In this document: positions 1 to 7,127 of the stretch, in pieces
Layout: each line of letters starts with the position of its first letter
Position numbering within the stretch: the first letter of the stretch is position 1
Assembly: GCA_003242195.1 (NCBI GenBank)
Contig: QGUQ01000020.1
Coordinates: forward strand, 1 to 12,419
Length of the DNA stretch: 12,419 nucleotides
Reading direction: 5' to 3'
From: Bacillota bacterium
GTDB lineage: Bacteria; Bacillota; Sulfobacillia; Thermaerobacterales; Thermaerobacteraceae
Made by a program: the position numbers and the translations under genes
Notes under the pieces: model-generated
Seen by the model: the letters and a program-made list of their open reading frames with translations, nothing else
Database searches by the model: none
What the model was told of the DNA's origin: nothing

Positions 1-2
1 CT

Positions 3-1523
3 TCCGGTGGCCGCCCCCCCCCCCCCGGCCCGCCCGCCGGCGAGCCCCGCGGGCCCGGCCGCAGGAAGCCGGGCACCCTGCAGGTCGCCAGCACCTACAT
101 CGGCACCGTGGTGGGGGCCGGCTTCGCCTCCGGCCAGGAGGTGCTGCGTTTCTTCACTGCATACGGTCCCTGGGGGACGGTGGGCCTGCTGGGCGTGGCC
201 GCCCTCCTGGCGGCCTTCGGCGTGGCGGTCATGCGCCTGGGGGCGGAGACGCGAGCCGAGTCGCACCGGGAGGTCATGCTGGCCGCGGGTGGCCGGTGGC
301 TAGGCGGCTTCGCCGACTGGGTGATCACGGGATTCCTGTTTGCCGGCACCGCCGTGATGATGGCGGGTTCCGGCGCCATCGCTCGCGAGCAACTGGGGTG
401 GCCGGGCTGGGTCGGAAGCGCCGCCATGGCCGCGGCCGCCGTCGTCACGGTCCTCTTCCGGTTACGCGGCGTCACCGTGGTGACGTCGCTGGTCGCACCC
501 CTCCTGCTGGTCAGCGTGCTGGCCGTCAGCGCTTCCGCCCTGCTGAGCCGCGACGGGCCTGTCACGGTGGAAGCCGCCCCTGTCGCCGGGGCAGCCCCCT
601 TCTGGTCCCTGGCGGCCTTGCTCTACGCCAGCTTCAACCTCGTGCTGGCCATGCCCGTCCTGGCCCCCCTGGGAGCGGAAGCCCGGAACCCCCAGGTTCT
701 CCTGCGGGGCGGCCTGCTGGGCGGCGCCGGACTGGGGCTGGCGGCGCTGGCCATCCACATGGCCCTGGCGGCGGGCCTGCCCGCCACCGCCCGGTACGAG
801 GTCCCCATGCTGGCCCTCGCCCGGCAGTGGGGGCCGGCGGCCGGAACGGCCTATAGCGTCGCCATGTGGCTGGAGATCTACACCACGGCGGTCACCGCCC
901 TCTACGGAGTCGCGGCCCGCGCCCGCCCGCCAAGACGGCCAGGGTTCGCCGGCGCGGTCTTGCTCTTGGGCGCCCTCGCCTTCGCCCTGAGCTTTCTGGG
1001 CTTCGCACGCCTCGTCCAGCGCCTGTACCCCCTGGTGGGTTACCTGGGCCTGGTCATCCTGGGGGCGCTGGCCGTCACCGCGGCCCGTCGTGGCCCGGCA
1101 CCCCCGGGTGAACCAGCGAAGGCACCGGCCGGCGGCCGGCCCGGGACGCCCGCGACCGGCCTGGGCCCGTTGCCCGTACGAGCCGCCGCCCGGGCGGCAA
1201 CCGTCCTGGGCGCCTTATTGGGAACGGCCGCTCTGGCCGGTGGCGGGCTGCCCACCGTACCCGTGGCCGAGCTGGCCCTCTGGACCGGCGCTGCCCTTGC
1301 CACCGGCCTCTGGGGTGCCCTGGTGGTGGACGGCCTCTGGGCCGCAGGCCTGGGCGCGTCCGTGGCCGCTCTGGGCGAGTTCGGCTTCGGCAGCCTCTGG
1401 CTTTGGACCGGTCACCACGTCGGCCTGCGCTTCGCCGAGGTATCCCTCCCGTGGCCGGCTGCCCTGGCCGCGGCAGCCACGGCGGCGGGGCTGGTGGCCC
1501 TGCGGAGTCGACGCCGCTCGTAA
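3..1523 (+). CDS. YkvI-family multi-pass membrane protein, 5' end outside or obscured
   Basis: Uncharacterised inner-membrane protein of the YkvI type (COG3949); transporter-like, substrate unknown. The recognisable family start is the glycine-rich stretch VASTYIGTVVGAGFASGQE at 84-140, followed by about ten hydrophobic segments up to about 1085. The frame is open to the left edge and has no ATG, GTG or TTG before the GTG at 108. That GTG lies inside the first conserved segment, so it is not the true start. The upstream residues are Pro/Gly/Arg-rich and cross a 13-C run. A GTG at 7 would be in frame only if the run were one C longer or two shorter. YkvI of Bacillus is about 350 residues; here about 130 more follow a Pro/Gly/Ala linker (about 1087-1160), with three further hydrophobic segments. 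The family call is firm; function is not known. It converges on the ABC permease gene. Confidence 0.8.
   Translation, partial: SGGRPPPPGPPAGEPRGPGRRKPGTLQVASTYIGTVVGAGFASGQEVLRFFTAYGPWGTVGLLGVAALLAAFGVAVMRLGAETRAESHREVMLAAGGRWLGGFADWVITGFLFAGTAVMMAGSGAIAREQLGWPGWVGSAAMAAAAVVTVLFRLRGVTVVTSLVAPLLLVSVLAVSASALLSRDGPVTVEAAPVAGAAPFWSLAALLYASFNLVLAMPVLAPLGAEARNPQVLLRGGLLGGAGLGLAALAIHMALAAGLPATARYEVPMLALARQWGPAAGTAYSVAMWLEIYTTAVTALYGVAARARPPRRPGFAGAVLLLGALAFALSFLGFARLVQRLYPLVGYLGLVILGALAVTAARRGPAPPGEPAKAPAGGRPGTPATGLGPLPVRAAARAATVLGALLGTAALAGGGLPTVPVAELALWTGAALATGLWGALVVDGLWAAGLGASVAALGEFGFGSLWLWTGHHVGLRFAEVSLPWPAALAAAATAAGLVALRSRRRS
14..26 (+). repeat. Homopolymer run of 13 C at the head of the YkvI-type gene
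   Basis: Thirteen consecutive C residues follow GTGGCCG at 7-13. They lie between a possible GTG start and the conserved YkvI coding sequence, and the two are in different frames as given. This could be a slippage-prone tract or a sequencing length error. Confidence 0.9.
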
Positions 1524-1557
1524 GGGGGCACGGGCGGACCGGCTCACAGCGCGCGGG

Positions 1558-1586
1558 CCGCCGCCCTGCCAGCGAGTGGCCGGCGG
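1558..1586. terminator. Possible shared terminator hairpin between convergent genes
   Basis: CCGCCG (1558-1563) can pair with CGGCGG (1581-1586) around a 17-nt loop that allows two more G-C pairs after a mismatch. It lies in the 77-bp gap between the convergent YkvI-type and DppC-like genes. There is no T run on either side, so this is a weak call. Confidence 0.25.
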
Positions 1587-1600
1587 AGACTGCAACGCCC

Positions 1601-2449
1601 TCAACGTGCGATCCGGGGGTCCAGGACGTCCCGCAACCCTTCCCCCAGGGCGTTGATGGCCAGGACCAGTCCGAGGATGGCCAGTCCGGGCAAGGTCGCC
1701 ACCCACCAGGCGCTCGCCATGTACTCGCGCCCGGCGGCCACCATCGAACCCCAGGCCGGCAGTTCCGGGGGTACCCCCAGGCCGAGGAAGCTCAAGGAGG
1801 CCTCCAGGAGGATCATGGTGCCGGTCCGCAGGGTGACCACCACCAGCAACGAGGGCAGGATGTTGGGCAGGATCTCCCGGATGATGATCCCGGCATCGGT
1901 ACGCCCGATGGCCCGGGCCGCCTCCACGTATTCCTTGACCTTCTCCGCCAGCACGTCGCCCCGCGCCACGCGGAAGAATTCCACCCATGATTTGAAGGTA
2001 AGGGCCAGGATCAGGTTGGGAATGCCCGGCCCCAGGATCCCCATCACCAGGATGGTGAAGAGCAGGTAGGGGAACGCCATGAGCAGGTCGGCGGCCCGGG
2101 AGAGCACCTGGTCGATCACCCCGCCGTAATAGCCGGCGACGGTGCCCAGGCTCGCCCCCACCACCGCGGCGATGGCCACGGCGCCGGCGGCCACTGCCAG
2201 CGACACCCGGGCACCGTAGATCAGGCGGGTGAGCATGTCACGGCCCAGCGCATCCGTCCCCAGGGGGTGAGCGGGATCGGAACCGGGAAAGGGCCAGGGT
2301 GGCGCCAGCCGCGCCCCGAGGGAGAAGTCATCCGGGGCATGGGGCGCGATCCACGGGGCCAGGAGCGCCACCAGCACGTAGGCGACCACCGCCGCCCCGC
2401 CCAGCCCGAGGCCGGTAGGACGGGCCCGCCGGCGCCGGGCCGGGCGCAA
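1601..2449 (-). CDS. DppC/OppC-like ABC transporter permease
   Basis: Second transmembrane subunit of a peptide/nickel-type ABC importer in the cytoplasmic membrane. The product is 282 residues from a TTG start, the usual family length. Visible features are a basic N-terminus, a first membrane helix (about 14-35), the hallmark HPLGTDALGRD at 61-71, several further helices, and the EAA coupling loop EYVEAARAIGRTDAG at 173-187 that contacts the ATPase. I chose the TTG at 2449 because GGGAAAG (2459-2465 on the complement) sits 9 nt upstream. The alternative is a CTG at 2485, which overlaps the DppB stop by 4 bp but has no clear ribosome site. The 32-bp gap after dppB implies one transcript. No ATP-binding gene follows; the next gene is convergent. 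The family is sure, the substrate is not. Confidence 0.93.
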   Translation of the reverse strand: MRPARRRRARPTGLGLGGAAVVAYVLVALLAPWIAPHAPDDFSLGARLAPPWPFPGSDPAHPLGTDALGRDMLTRLIYGARVSLAVAAGAVAIAAVVGASLGTVAGYYGGVIDQVLSRAADLLMAFPYLLFTILVMGILGPGIPNLILALTFKSWVEFFRVARGDVLAEKVKEYVEAARAIGRTDAGIIIREILPNILPSLLVVVTLRTGTMILLEASLSFLGLGVPPELPAWGSMVAAGREYMASAWWVATLPGLAILGLVLAINALGEGLRDVLDPRIAR

Positions 2450-2481
2450 CTTCGGGTGCTTTCCCGGATGGGCAGCCGGTG

Positions 2482-3492
2482 TCAGGACCGCAGCCGCGGG
2501 TTCAGGAGGGCGTAACTGACGTCCGCCAGGAGGTTCACCGCCAGGTAGGTCAGCGCGTACACCATCACCGCGCCCTGCACCACCGGGTAGTCCCGGGCGA
2601 AGATGGCCTCGACCACCAGCCGCCCGAGCCCCGGCCAGCCGAAGACCGTCTCCACGACCATGTTGCCCCCCAGGAGCACGCCCGCCTGCAGCCCCACCAC
2701 GCTCACCGCGGGGATCAGGGCGTTCCGCAGGGCGTGGACCGTGACCACCCGCCATTCCGACACCCCCTTCGCCCGTGCCGTGCGTACGTAGTCGGCCTTC
2801 AGGACCTCCAGCATGCTCGATCGCACGACGCGGGCCACCACCGCCGCCAGTTCCGCACCCAGGGCGACCGCCGGCAACACCAGGTGGGCCAGGGCGGAGC
2901 GGAATGCGGCCAGGTTGCCCGCCAGCAGTGCATCCGCCAGGGCAAACCCGGTGACCCAGGGCACCTGGTACTCCGCCGACAGCCGACCCGAGGTGGGCAG
3001 CCAGTCGAGCCCCACGGCGAAGACCAGGATGAGGACGATGCCGAACCAGAAAGACGGCAGGGAGACGCCCAGCGAACTCCCCGCCATCACCGCCCGGTCG
3101 AAGGCCGAGCCCCGCCGAGCGGCAGCCAGCACGCCGGCGGGAACGCCCACCAGCAAGGCGAACAGCAGGGCGGCCAGGGCCAGCTCGACGGTGGCGGGCA
3201 GCGTGGCAGCCAGCAACTCGGCCACCGGTCGGCGGTTCCGGATCGACGTGCCCAGGTCCCCCCGCACCAGGTCCCCGGCGAAGCGGGCGAGTTGCACGGG
3301 CACCGGCTGGTCCAGCCCCAGCTCCCGTGCCAGGGCCTCCGCCTCCCCCGCGCCCACCGTACCGCTACCGCTGAGCATGATGTCCACGGGATCGCCGGGC
3401 ATGACGCGCAGCAGGACGAAGGCCAGCAGCACCAGGCCGGCGGCCAGCGGTACCGCCGCCAGCATGCGCTTGATCACCCACGCCGCCCTCAC
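2482..3492 (-). CDS. DppB/OppB-like ABC transporter permease
   Basis: First transmembrane subunit of the peptide-type ABC importer, 336 residues, full family length. An N-terminal helix (about 9-30) is followed by RVMPGDP at 29-35. The periplasmic-side family motif GDLGTSIRNRRPV lies at 78-90, membrane helices fill about 100-330, the EAA loop DYVRTARAKGVSEWR is at 234-248, and the conserved ETVFGWPGLG is at 281-290. The GTG start at 3492 is favoured by a GGGGGAGGGG ribosome site 4-5 nt upstream; an in-frame GTG and ATG slightly downstream are weaker choices. It lies 148 bp after the binding-protein gene, a gap rich in hairpins, and runs directly into dppC. It presumably forms a heterodimer with the DppC-like protein and needs ATPases encoded elsewhere. 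Confidence 0.94.
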   Translation of the reverse strand: MRAAWVIKRMLAAVPLAAGLVLLAFVLLRVMPGDPVDIMLSGSGTVGAGEAEALARELGLDQPVPVQLARFAGDLVRGDLGTSIRNRRPVAELLAATLPATVELALAALLFALLVGVPAGVLAAARRGSAFDRAVMAGSSLGVSLPSFWFGIVLILVFAVGLDWLPTSGRLSAEYQVPWVTGFALADALLAGNLAAFRSALAHLVLPAVALGAELAAVVARVVRSSMLEVLKADYVRTARAKGVSEWRVVTVHALRNALIPAVSVVGLQAGVLLGGNMVVETVFGWPGLGRLVVEAIFARDYPVVQGAVMVYALTYLAVNLLADVSYALLNPRLRS

Positions 3493-3640
3493 CGCACCCC
3501 TCCCCCTGCTCCCCGGCTTCCGGGCCGGAAGTCCGGAAGGTCCCGTGACCTTGGGCCCGGCACCGGCCGGTATCCGGGAGATCGCGAACCGGCCTTCCGG
3601 GTCCGCTCGGCGCCGGCCTGGCGCCGGCCCGCGGCCGGAC
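3493..3640 (-). other. Hairpin-rich gap between binding-protein and permease genes
   Basis: This 148-bp gap lies inside the ABC operon. GGCCGGT (3565-3571) pairs perfectly with ACCGGCC (3588-3594), and CTTCCGG/CCGGAAG lie back to back just before the dppB ribosome site (about 3518-3532). A near-perfect tandem 10-mer GGCGCCGGCC occurs at about 3609-3629. Such structures after a binding-protein gene commonly stabilise its 3' end or reduce transcription into the permeases; that role is inferred. Confidence 0.4.
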
Positions 3641-5308
3641 CTACTTCACCGCGTATCCGGCTTGCCGCAGTAGCTCCCGCGCCTTGTCGGGATCGTACGG
3701 ATAGGGCTTCAGGTCCGGGTTGTAGCCGAAGCCGCTGGGCAGCAGCGCGGTCGCTACCCGATGGGCGTGGCCCCGGTAGAGCTCCTTGAGGATCGCGTCC
3801 CAGTCGACGGCGTAGTTGAGGGCCTGCCGCACCCGCGGGTCGGCCAGCTTCTGGTTGTTGAGCTCGATCATGTACAGCCGGGTCCCCTGGGTCACCTTGA
3901 CCTGGATGCCGGGATCACCCCGCAACTGCTCCACCTGGTCGGGCGGCACCTCCTGGATGATGTGGACCTCCCCCGCCTTGAGGGCCGCGATGCGGGTGAC
4001 GGGCTCGGGCATCATCCGGAACACGACCCGCCGGAGCTTGGCCGGCCCCACCGGTGGCAACTCCGGCGAGCCCCCATAGTAGTCCTCGAAGCGCTCCAGC
4101 ACGATCTCGCCGTCCAGGGTGCCGCTGACGAAGCGGAAAGGGCCGGCACCCACGGGCTTCTCGGCGAGCCCGGCGCTGCCCACTTCCTCCACGTAGTCCT
4201 TGGGCACGATCTGGGTGTGGACCAGCAGCTGGAGGAACGCCTGGGAGGGCTGGGCCAGCTTCATCCGCACCGTGTAGTCGTCGACCTTCTCCACGCTCTG
4301 GAGGGGCTCCACCAGGCCCTTGCGGGGCGAGGGCTGGCCGTCGAGCCCGTCCTCCGCCAGGATCCGCTCAAAGGTGAAGACCACGTCGTCGGCCGTCAGG
4401 TCCTCGCCATTGTGGAACTTGACGCCACGCCGCAGTTTGAAGACGTAGGTGGTGGGATCCGGCTGCTCCCAGGACTCCGCGATCTCGGGCACGACCTTGC
4501 CGTCGGGCGTCCGCGTCACCAGCCCGTCGAAGATGTTGCGGATCACCGTCTCGGTGTCCCGGTCGCGGTAGGCGGCGGGGTCCAGGGAGACGATGCGGTC
4601 TGCCCGCAGGCCGACCACCAGCGTGTCGCCGCCCTCCAGCTCCACGTCGTGGAGGTTGATCCGGCTGTCCATGGAGGGCTGCCAGTTCTTCACCCGGGAA
4701 GACGCGGCCTCGATGGCGTCCATGTAATAGCCGAAGATCCAGGGTGCGTCTTCGTGGAGGATCTCCTGTACGCGGTAGTAGGCTTGGCGGGCCTCTTCCT
4801 CGCTGGTAGCGGCCAGCGCCTGCTGGAACAGCGCATCCACCTCGGGGTTGGAGTAGAAGGAGTAATTCGCCCGACCGCCCGTCTGGAGCTTGGGCACCGC
4901 CAGGTCCACGGGTGAGAAGGTGGCACTCCCCCAGTCCGTGGCGTAGGCGTCCCGTGTGCCCTTCTGGGCCTCCGCCACCAGGGTCTGATACTCCCAAACC
5001 CGTACCCGGGCGTCGATGCCGATCTGCTGAAGGTACTGGGCGACGACCTGCAGTTCCGCCTCGCGGTTCTTGGCCCCGTCCAGGATGATGGTGAGGACCT
5101 TGCCGTCGCCGGCGGCGCCTTCGCCGCCGCCGGGGGCGGTCGCGCCACCCGAACACCCCGCCAGGAACAGCACCAGGATCGCGGTCACCGTCACAAGGGC
5201 GACACCGCAGCGGCGCCCCCGGGAAGCGGCCCACGACCTGCCGGCCATCTCCCCGACCATCCGCGCCACCGCGCCCCTTCCCGCCAGGCTGTCCGGCCGC
5301 CCTCTCAT
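3641..5308 (-). CDS. SBP family 5 lipoprotein with apparently circularly permuted order
   Basis: Extracytoplasmic solute-binding lipoprotein of a peptide/nickel-type ABC importer, 555 residues from the ATG at 5308. The hydrophobic signal (about 36-49) ends in lipobox LAGC with Cys52, followed by a Gly/Ala-rich linker (53-68). Residues 69-225 match what is normally the C-terminal part of the family: VLTIILDG, SFYSNPEVDALF (150-161), EDAPWIFGYY (186-195), NLHDVEL. Residues 226-555 then match the normal N-terminal and middle parts: TLVVGL at 229, IFDGLVTRTPDGKVVPEIAE at 259-278, the FKLRRGVKFHNGEDLTADDV region (about 290-309) and GAGPF at 387-391. They end at the DPDKARELLRQAGY helix (539-552), which normally precedes VLTIILDG. 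Nothing substantial is lost. A GGGAGGGGG ribosome site supports ATG 5308 or 5314; GTG 5269 or ATG 5260 would give a shorter signal peptide. Confidence 0.92.
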   Translation of the reverse strand: MRGRPDSLAGRGAVARMVGEMAGRSWAASRGRRCGVALVTVTAILVLFLAGCSGGATAPGGGEGAAGDGKVLTIILDGAKNREAELQVVAQYLQQIGIDARVRVWEYQTLVAEAQKGTRDAYATDWGSATFSPVDLAVPKLQTGGRANYSFYSNPEVDALFQQALAATSEEEARQAYYRVQEILHEDAPWIFGYYMDAIEAASSRVKNWQPSMDSRINLHDVELEGGDTLVVGLRADRIVSLDPAAYRDRDTETVIRNIFDGLVTRTPDGKVVPEIAESWEQPDPTTYVFKLRRGVKFHNGEDLTADDVVFTFERILAEDGLDGQPSPRKGLVEPLQSVEKVDDYTVRMKLAQPSQAFLQLLVHTQIVPKDYVEEVGSAGLAEKPVGAGPFRFVSGTLDGEIVLERFEDYYGGSPELPPVGPAKLRRVVFRMMPEPVTRIAALKAGEVHIIQEVPPDQVEQLRGDPGIQVKVTQGTRLYMIELNNQKLADPRVRQALNYAVDWDAILKELYRGHAHRVATALLPSGFGYNPDLKPYPYDPDKARELLRQAGYAVK

Positions 5309-5725
5309 GCGCATCCCCCTCCCGCCGAAGTTTCCCATGTCTTACATGATTCGCCAGTCATCGACGATAGCCTGGGCCCCACCGCGCGAGCGGGCGCCCC
5401 TTCACCCCGGGTCAACCCGGGCGGGGCCACGAGACCCCCTGGAAATCCGACTTCGGGGAGAGACAGCGAAGGGTCGAAAGTGGGGACAGTCGGACGTGGA
5501 AGGATCACAAGGACGAACGTTCCGCGAGCATCCGCGTGGGTCGGCAGTCTCAGCGACGACAGAATCAGCGACGTGCTTCTTGTTTTTTGCTTTCTTGGGC
5601 CCCATTTCCTGCCCCATCCGGCAGGCAACGGCCAGCAGGCGCCGTCCCGGCCGGAGGTACGCCGATCCTCCGGCCCGGCGACGCCGCTGGCCGCACCCGG
5701 GGGCCCCGGCAGGGCGAGGAAGCCC
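5309..5725. other. 417-bp gap before the ABC operon, no gene recognised
   Basis: No convincing coding sequence is present. The gap holds the leader of the binding-protein gene (lower strand) and the tail of the SDR transcript. Visible elements are the imperfect dyad CATGT-aag-ACATG (about 5335-5347, lower strand), two CCCGGG hexamers separated by TCAA (5407-5422) that can fold on themselves, a 9-bp direct repeat TCAGCGACG (5549-5572 region), an A-rich stretch on the lower strand at about 5576-5600, and a strong hairpin at 5649-5675. I find no clear -35/-10 pair for the lower strand. Confidence 0.5.
5649..5675 (-). terminator. Strong hairpin downstream of the SDR gene
   Basis: GGCCGGAGG (5649-5657) pairs perfectly with CCTCCGGCC (5667-5675) across a 9-nt loop, about 50 nt past the SDR stop codon. 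No T run follows on the lower strand, so it may be a 3'-end stabiliser or a Rho-type site rather than a classical terminator. Confidence 0.4.
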
Positions 5726-6514
5726 TCAGAGGGCCCGCATCATGCCCCCATCCACGAACAGGGCCTGCCCTGTGATGTACCTGGCGGCGTCGGAGACAAG
5801 GAAGGTGACGGCTTGGGCGAACTCCTCCGGCCGGCCGTACCGACCCATGGGGATCTGTGCTTCGTAACCCCGCCGGACCTCCTCGACGCTGCGGCCGGTG
5901 TGTCGTGCCAGGTCCTCGTCCAGCGACCGCACCCGGTCCGTGTCGATGCGCCCCGGCGCCACGGTATGGATCCGGATCCCCTTGGGGGCCAGCTCCGGCA
6001 CCAGGCTCTTGACGAGCGCGTAGACCGCGGCCCGCATGACGTTGGAGAGGATCAGGCGGGGTATGGGCACCTTGATGGAGGTGGACGTGATGGTCACGAT
6101 CGTGCCTCCGCCCGACCGCTCCATCAGGGGTACCGCTCCGCGCACCAGGCGGATCACGGACATGAGGTTCTGCTGGAAGGCCCGCTCCCAGTCCCCGTCG
6201 GTGACGTCGAAGAAATCGCCTGGCGGCGGCCCGCCCGCGTTGCAGACCAGGACGTCCAGGCGGCCGAAGCGTTCCTCCACCGCCGCCAGCAGCCGCTCCA
6301 CGTCGGCCGGTACGGACACGTCCGCCACCCAGGCCGCCACCTCGGCGCCGCTTTCTCCCGCAATGGCCTCCGCCGCCGCCGTCACCCGTTCCTGACTGCG
6401 GCTGCACAGGCCCACGCGCATCCCGGCCCGAGCAAACTCCAAGGCGATGGCACGCCCCAAGCCCTGGCTGGCGGCGGTCACCAGGCCGACCTTCCCCTGC
6501 AAGCCCAATTCCAC
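5726..6514 (-). CDS. SDR-family protein, FabG-like, without the Tyr-x-x-x-Lys motif
   Basis: Short-chain dehydrogenase/reductase fold, 262 residues, cytoplasmic. The Rossmann nucleotide-binding loop is TAASQGLGRA (13-22), a variant of TGxxxGxG. VADVSV (63-68) and CNAGG (91-95) are the usual following motifs, and the C-terminal GRPEEFAQAVTFLVSDAA and ITGQALFVDGG (about 247-257) are typical. Ser143-145 could supply the catalytic serine, but where Tyr-x-x-x-Lys is expected the sequence reads LILSNVMRAA (154-163): Leu156 in place of Tyr and Met160 in place of Lys. This resembles the beta-ketoacyl reductase-like SDR subgroup known to lack a perfect catalytic tetrad. GTG 6514 is chosen for the GGAGGTG site about 7 nt upstream. 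It is flanked by gaps of 245 and 417 bp, so it is probably monocistronic. Substrate unknown. Confidence 0.92.
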   Translation of the reverse strand: MELGLQGKVGLVTAASQGLGRAIALEFARAGMRVGLCSRSQERVTAAAEAIAGESGAEVAAWVADVSVPADVERLLAAVEERFGRLDVLVCNAGGPPPGDFFDVTDGDWERAFQQNLMSVIRLVRGAVPLMERSGGGTIVTITSTSIKVPIPRLILSNVMRAAVYALVKSLVPELAPKGIRIHTVAPGRIDTDRVRSLDEDLARHTGRSVEEVRRGYEAQIPMGRYGRPEEFAQAVTFLVSDAARYITGQALFVDGGMMRAL

Positions 6515-6686
6515 GGCACGGCACCTCCATCCGCCACAGAATCCCGCACCGGCGGCAGGGATGGGCTATCCCGCGTCGAAGGGACTTTTTGAACTGCCCC
6601 ACCATGCGGGTTCCGGGCGGATGGCCACTTGCCCCTCTTGGTGCCGTGCACCGGCCGGAAGCGCGGATCCGTATGGTCGTTGAGAT

Positions 6687-6709
6687 AGGCCCGCCTGTAC
6701 CCGAGGCGG
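6687..6709 (-). terminator. Probable terminator hairpin after ytxJ
   Basis: GCCCGCC (6687-6693) pairs perfectly with GGCGGGC (6703-6709), with a 9-nt loop, about 50 nt past the ytxJ stop. The following lower-strand sequence is only mildly T-rich (CTATCTC). It separates ytxJ from the SDR gene. Confidence 0.45.
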
Positions 6710-6759
6710 GCTTGTCTCCTTTCCCAGCCGCTTTGTCTCCCCGTCTCCGCCCCGGCCGC

Positions 6760-7095
6760 TCAACCCGCGCGGCCCAGGGCCGCCGCCAGCGACTGCTCGG
6801 TGATGTCCCAATGGGAGGCGTGCCAGCGGACGGTCCCCCGATGCACCAACAGCGCCTGGGGCGACTGGTGCCGGACACCCAGCCGCCGGGCGATCTCGTT
6901 GGATAGCGGCCGCTGTTCGATCACCTGGACCACGCGAAACTCCGCGGACCGGGGATGGGCGGCCGCGAACCGCTGGAATGCCCGATAGGCGGCCGCGCTG
7001 ATGGGACACTGGGTGCTGTGCTTCAAGATGAAGACGGGACGGGACGTGCGGAGCAACTGCTCGAGCTCGGCAGCCGACTGCAGTGTTCGGATCAT
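6760..7095 (-). CDS. ytxJ: Bacilliredoxin-like protein YtxJ (BrxC type)
   Basis: Thioredoxin-fold protein of 111 residues in the YtxJ/BrxC family, which in Bacillota acts with bacillithiol, probably removing bacillithiol from mixed disulfides in the cytosol. The hallmark FILKHSTQCPISAAAY lies at 22-37 with a single active-site Cys30 in the TxCPIS context. VIEQRPLSNEIA (58-69) and the cis-proline region HQSPQALLV (76-84, Pro79) follow, then WHASHWDIT (91-99). All are strongly conserved in the family. The length is normal. The ATG at 7095 has AGGAGG upstream at a rather long spacing of about 13 nt. It begins 32 bp after the diguanylate cyclase gene and is probably co-transcribed with it; a hairpin follows. 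Its presence suggests a bacillithiol-making host, though no bacillithiol synthesis gene is in view. Confidence 0.93.
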   Translation of the reverse strand: MIRTLQSAAELEQLLRTSRPVFILKHSTQCPISAAAYRAFQRFAAAHPRSAEFRVVQVIEQRPLSNEIARRLGVRHQSPQALLVHRGTVRWHASHWDITEQSLAAALGRAG

Positions 7096-7127
7096 GGCGC
7101 TCTTTCGACCTCCTCCGACCGCGTGGT

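Noticed and set aside
2479..4915. Long upper-strand open frames (2479-3789 and 3761-4915) antisense to the ABC genes
   Set aside because: They mirror the lower-strand genes, whose products match conserved families throughout. Their own translations are His/Gln/Pro/Arg-rich with no recognisable domain, as expected from GC-rich third positions.
5345..5400. T-box-like element in the leader of the binding-protein gene
   Set aside because: Only a partial GCGGTGGGGCCC resemblance on the lower strand; no specifier stem, AGTA loop or antiterminator/terminator pair.
6555..6600. Promoter for the SDR gene (TTCAAA, 17 bp, GATAGC on the lower strand)
   Set aside because: The -10 matches consensus at only 3/6; too weak to list as a feature.
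5480..6878. Long open frames overlapping the SDR gene on both strands
   Set aside because: No domain and low-complexity composition; the 262-residue SDR frame has motifs, a ribosome site and normal length.
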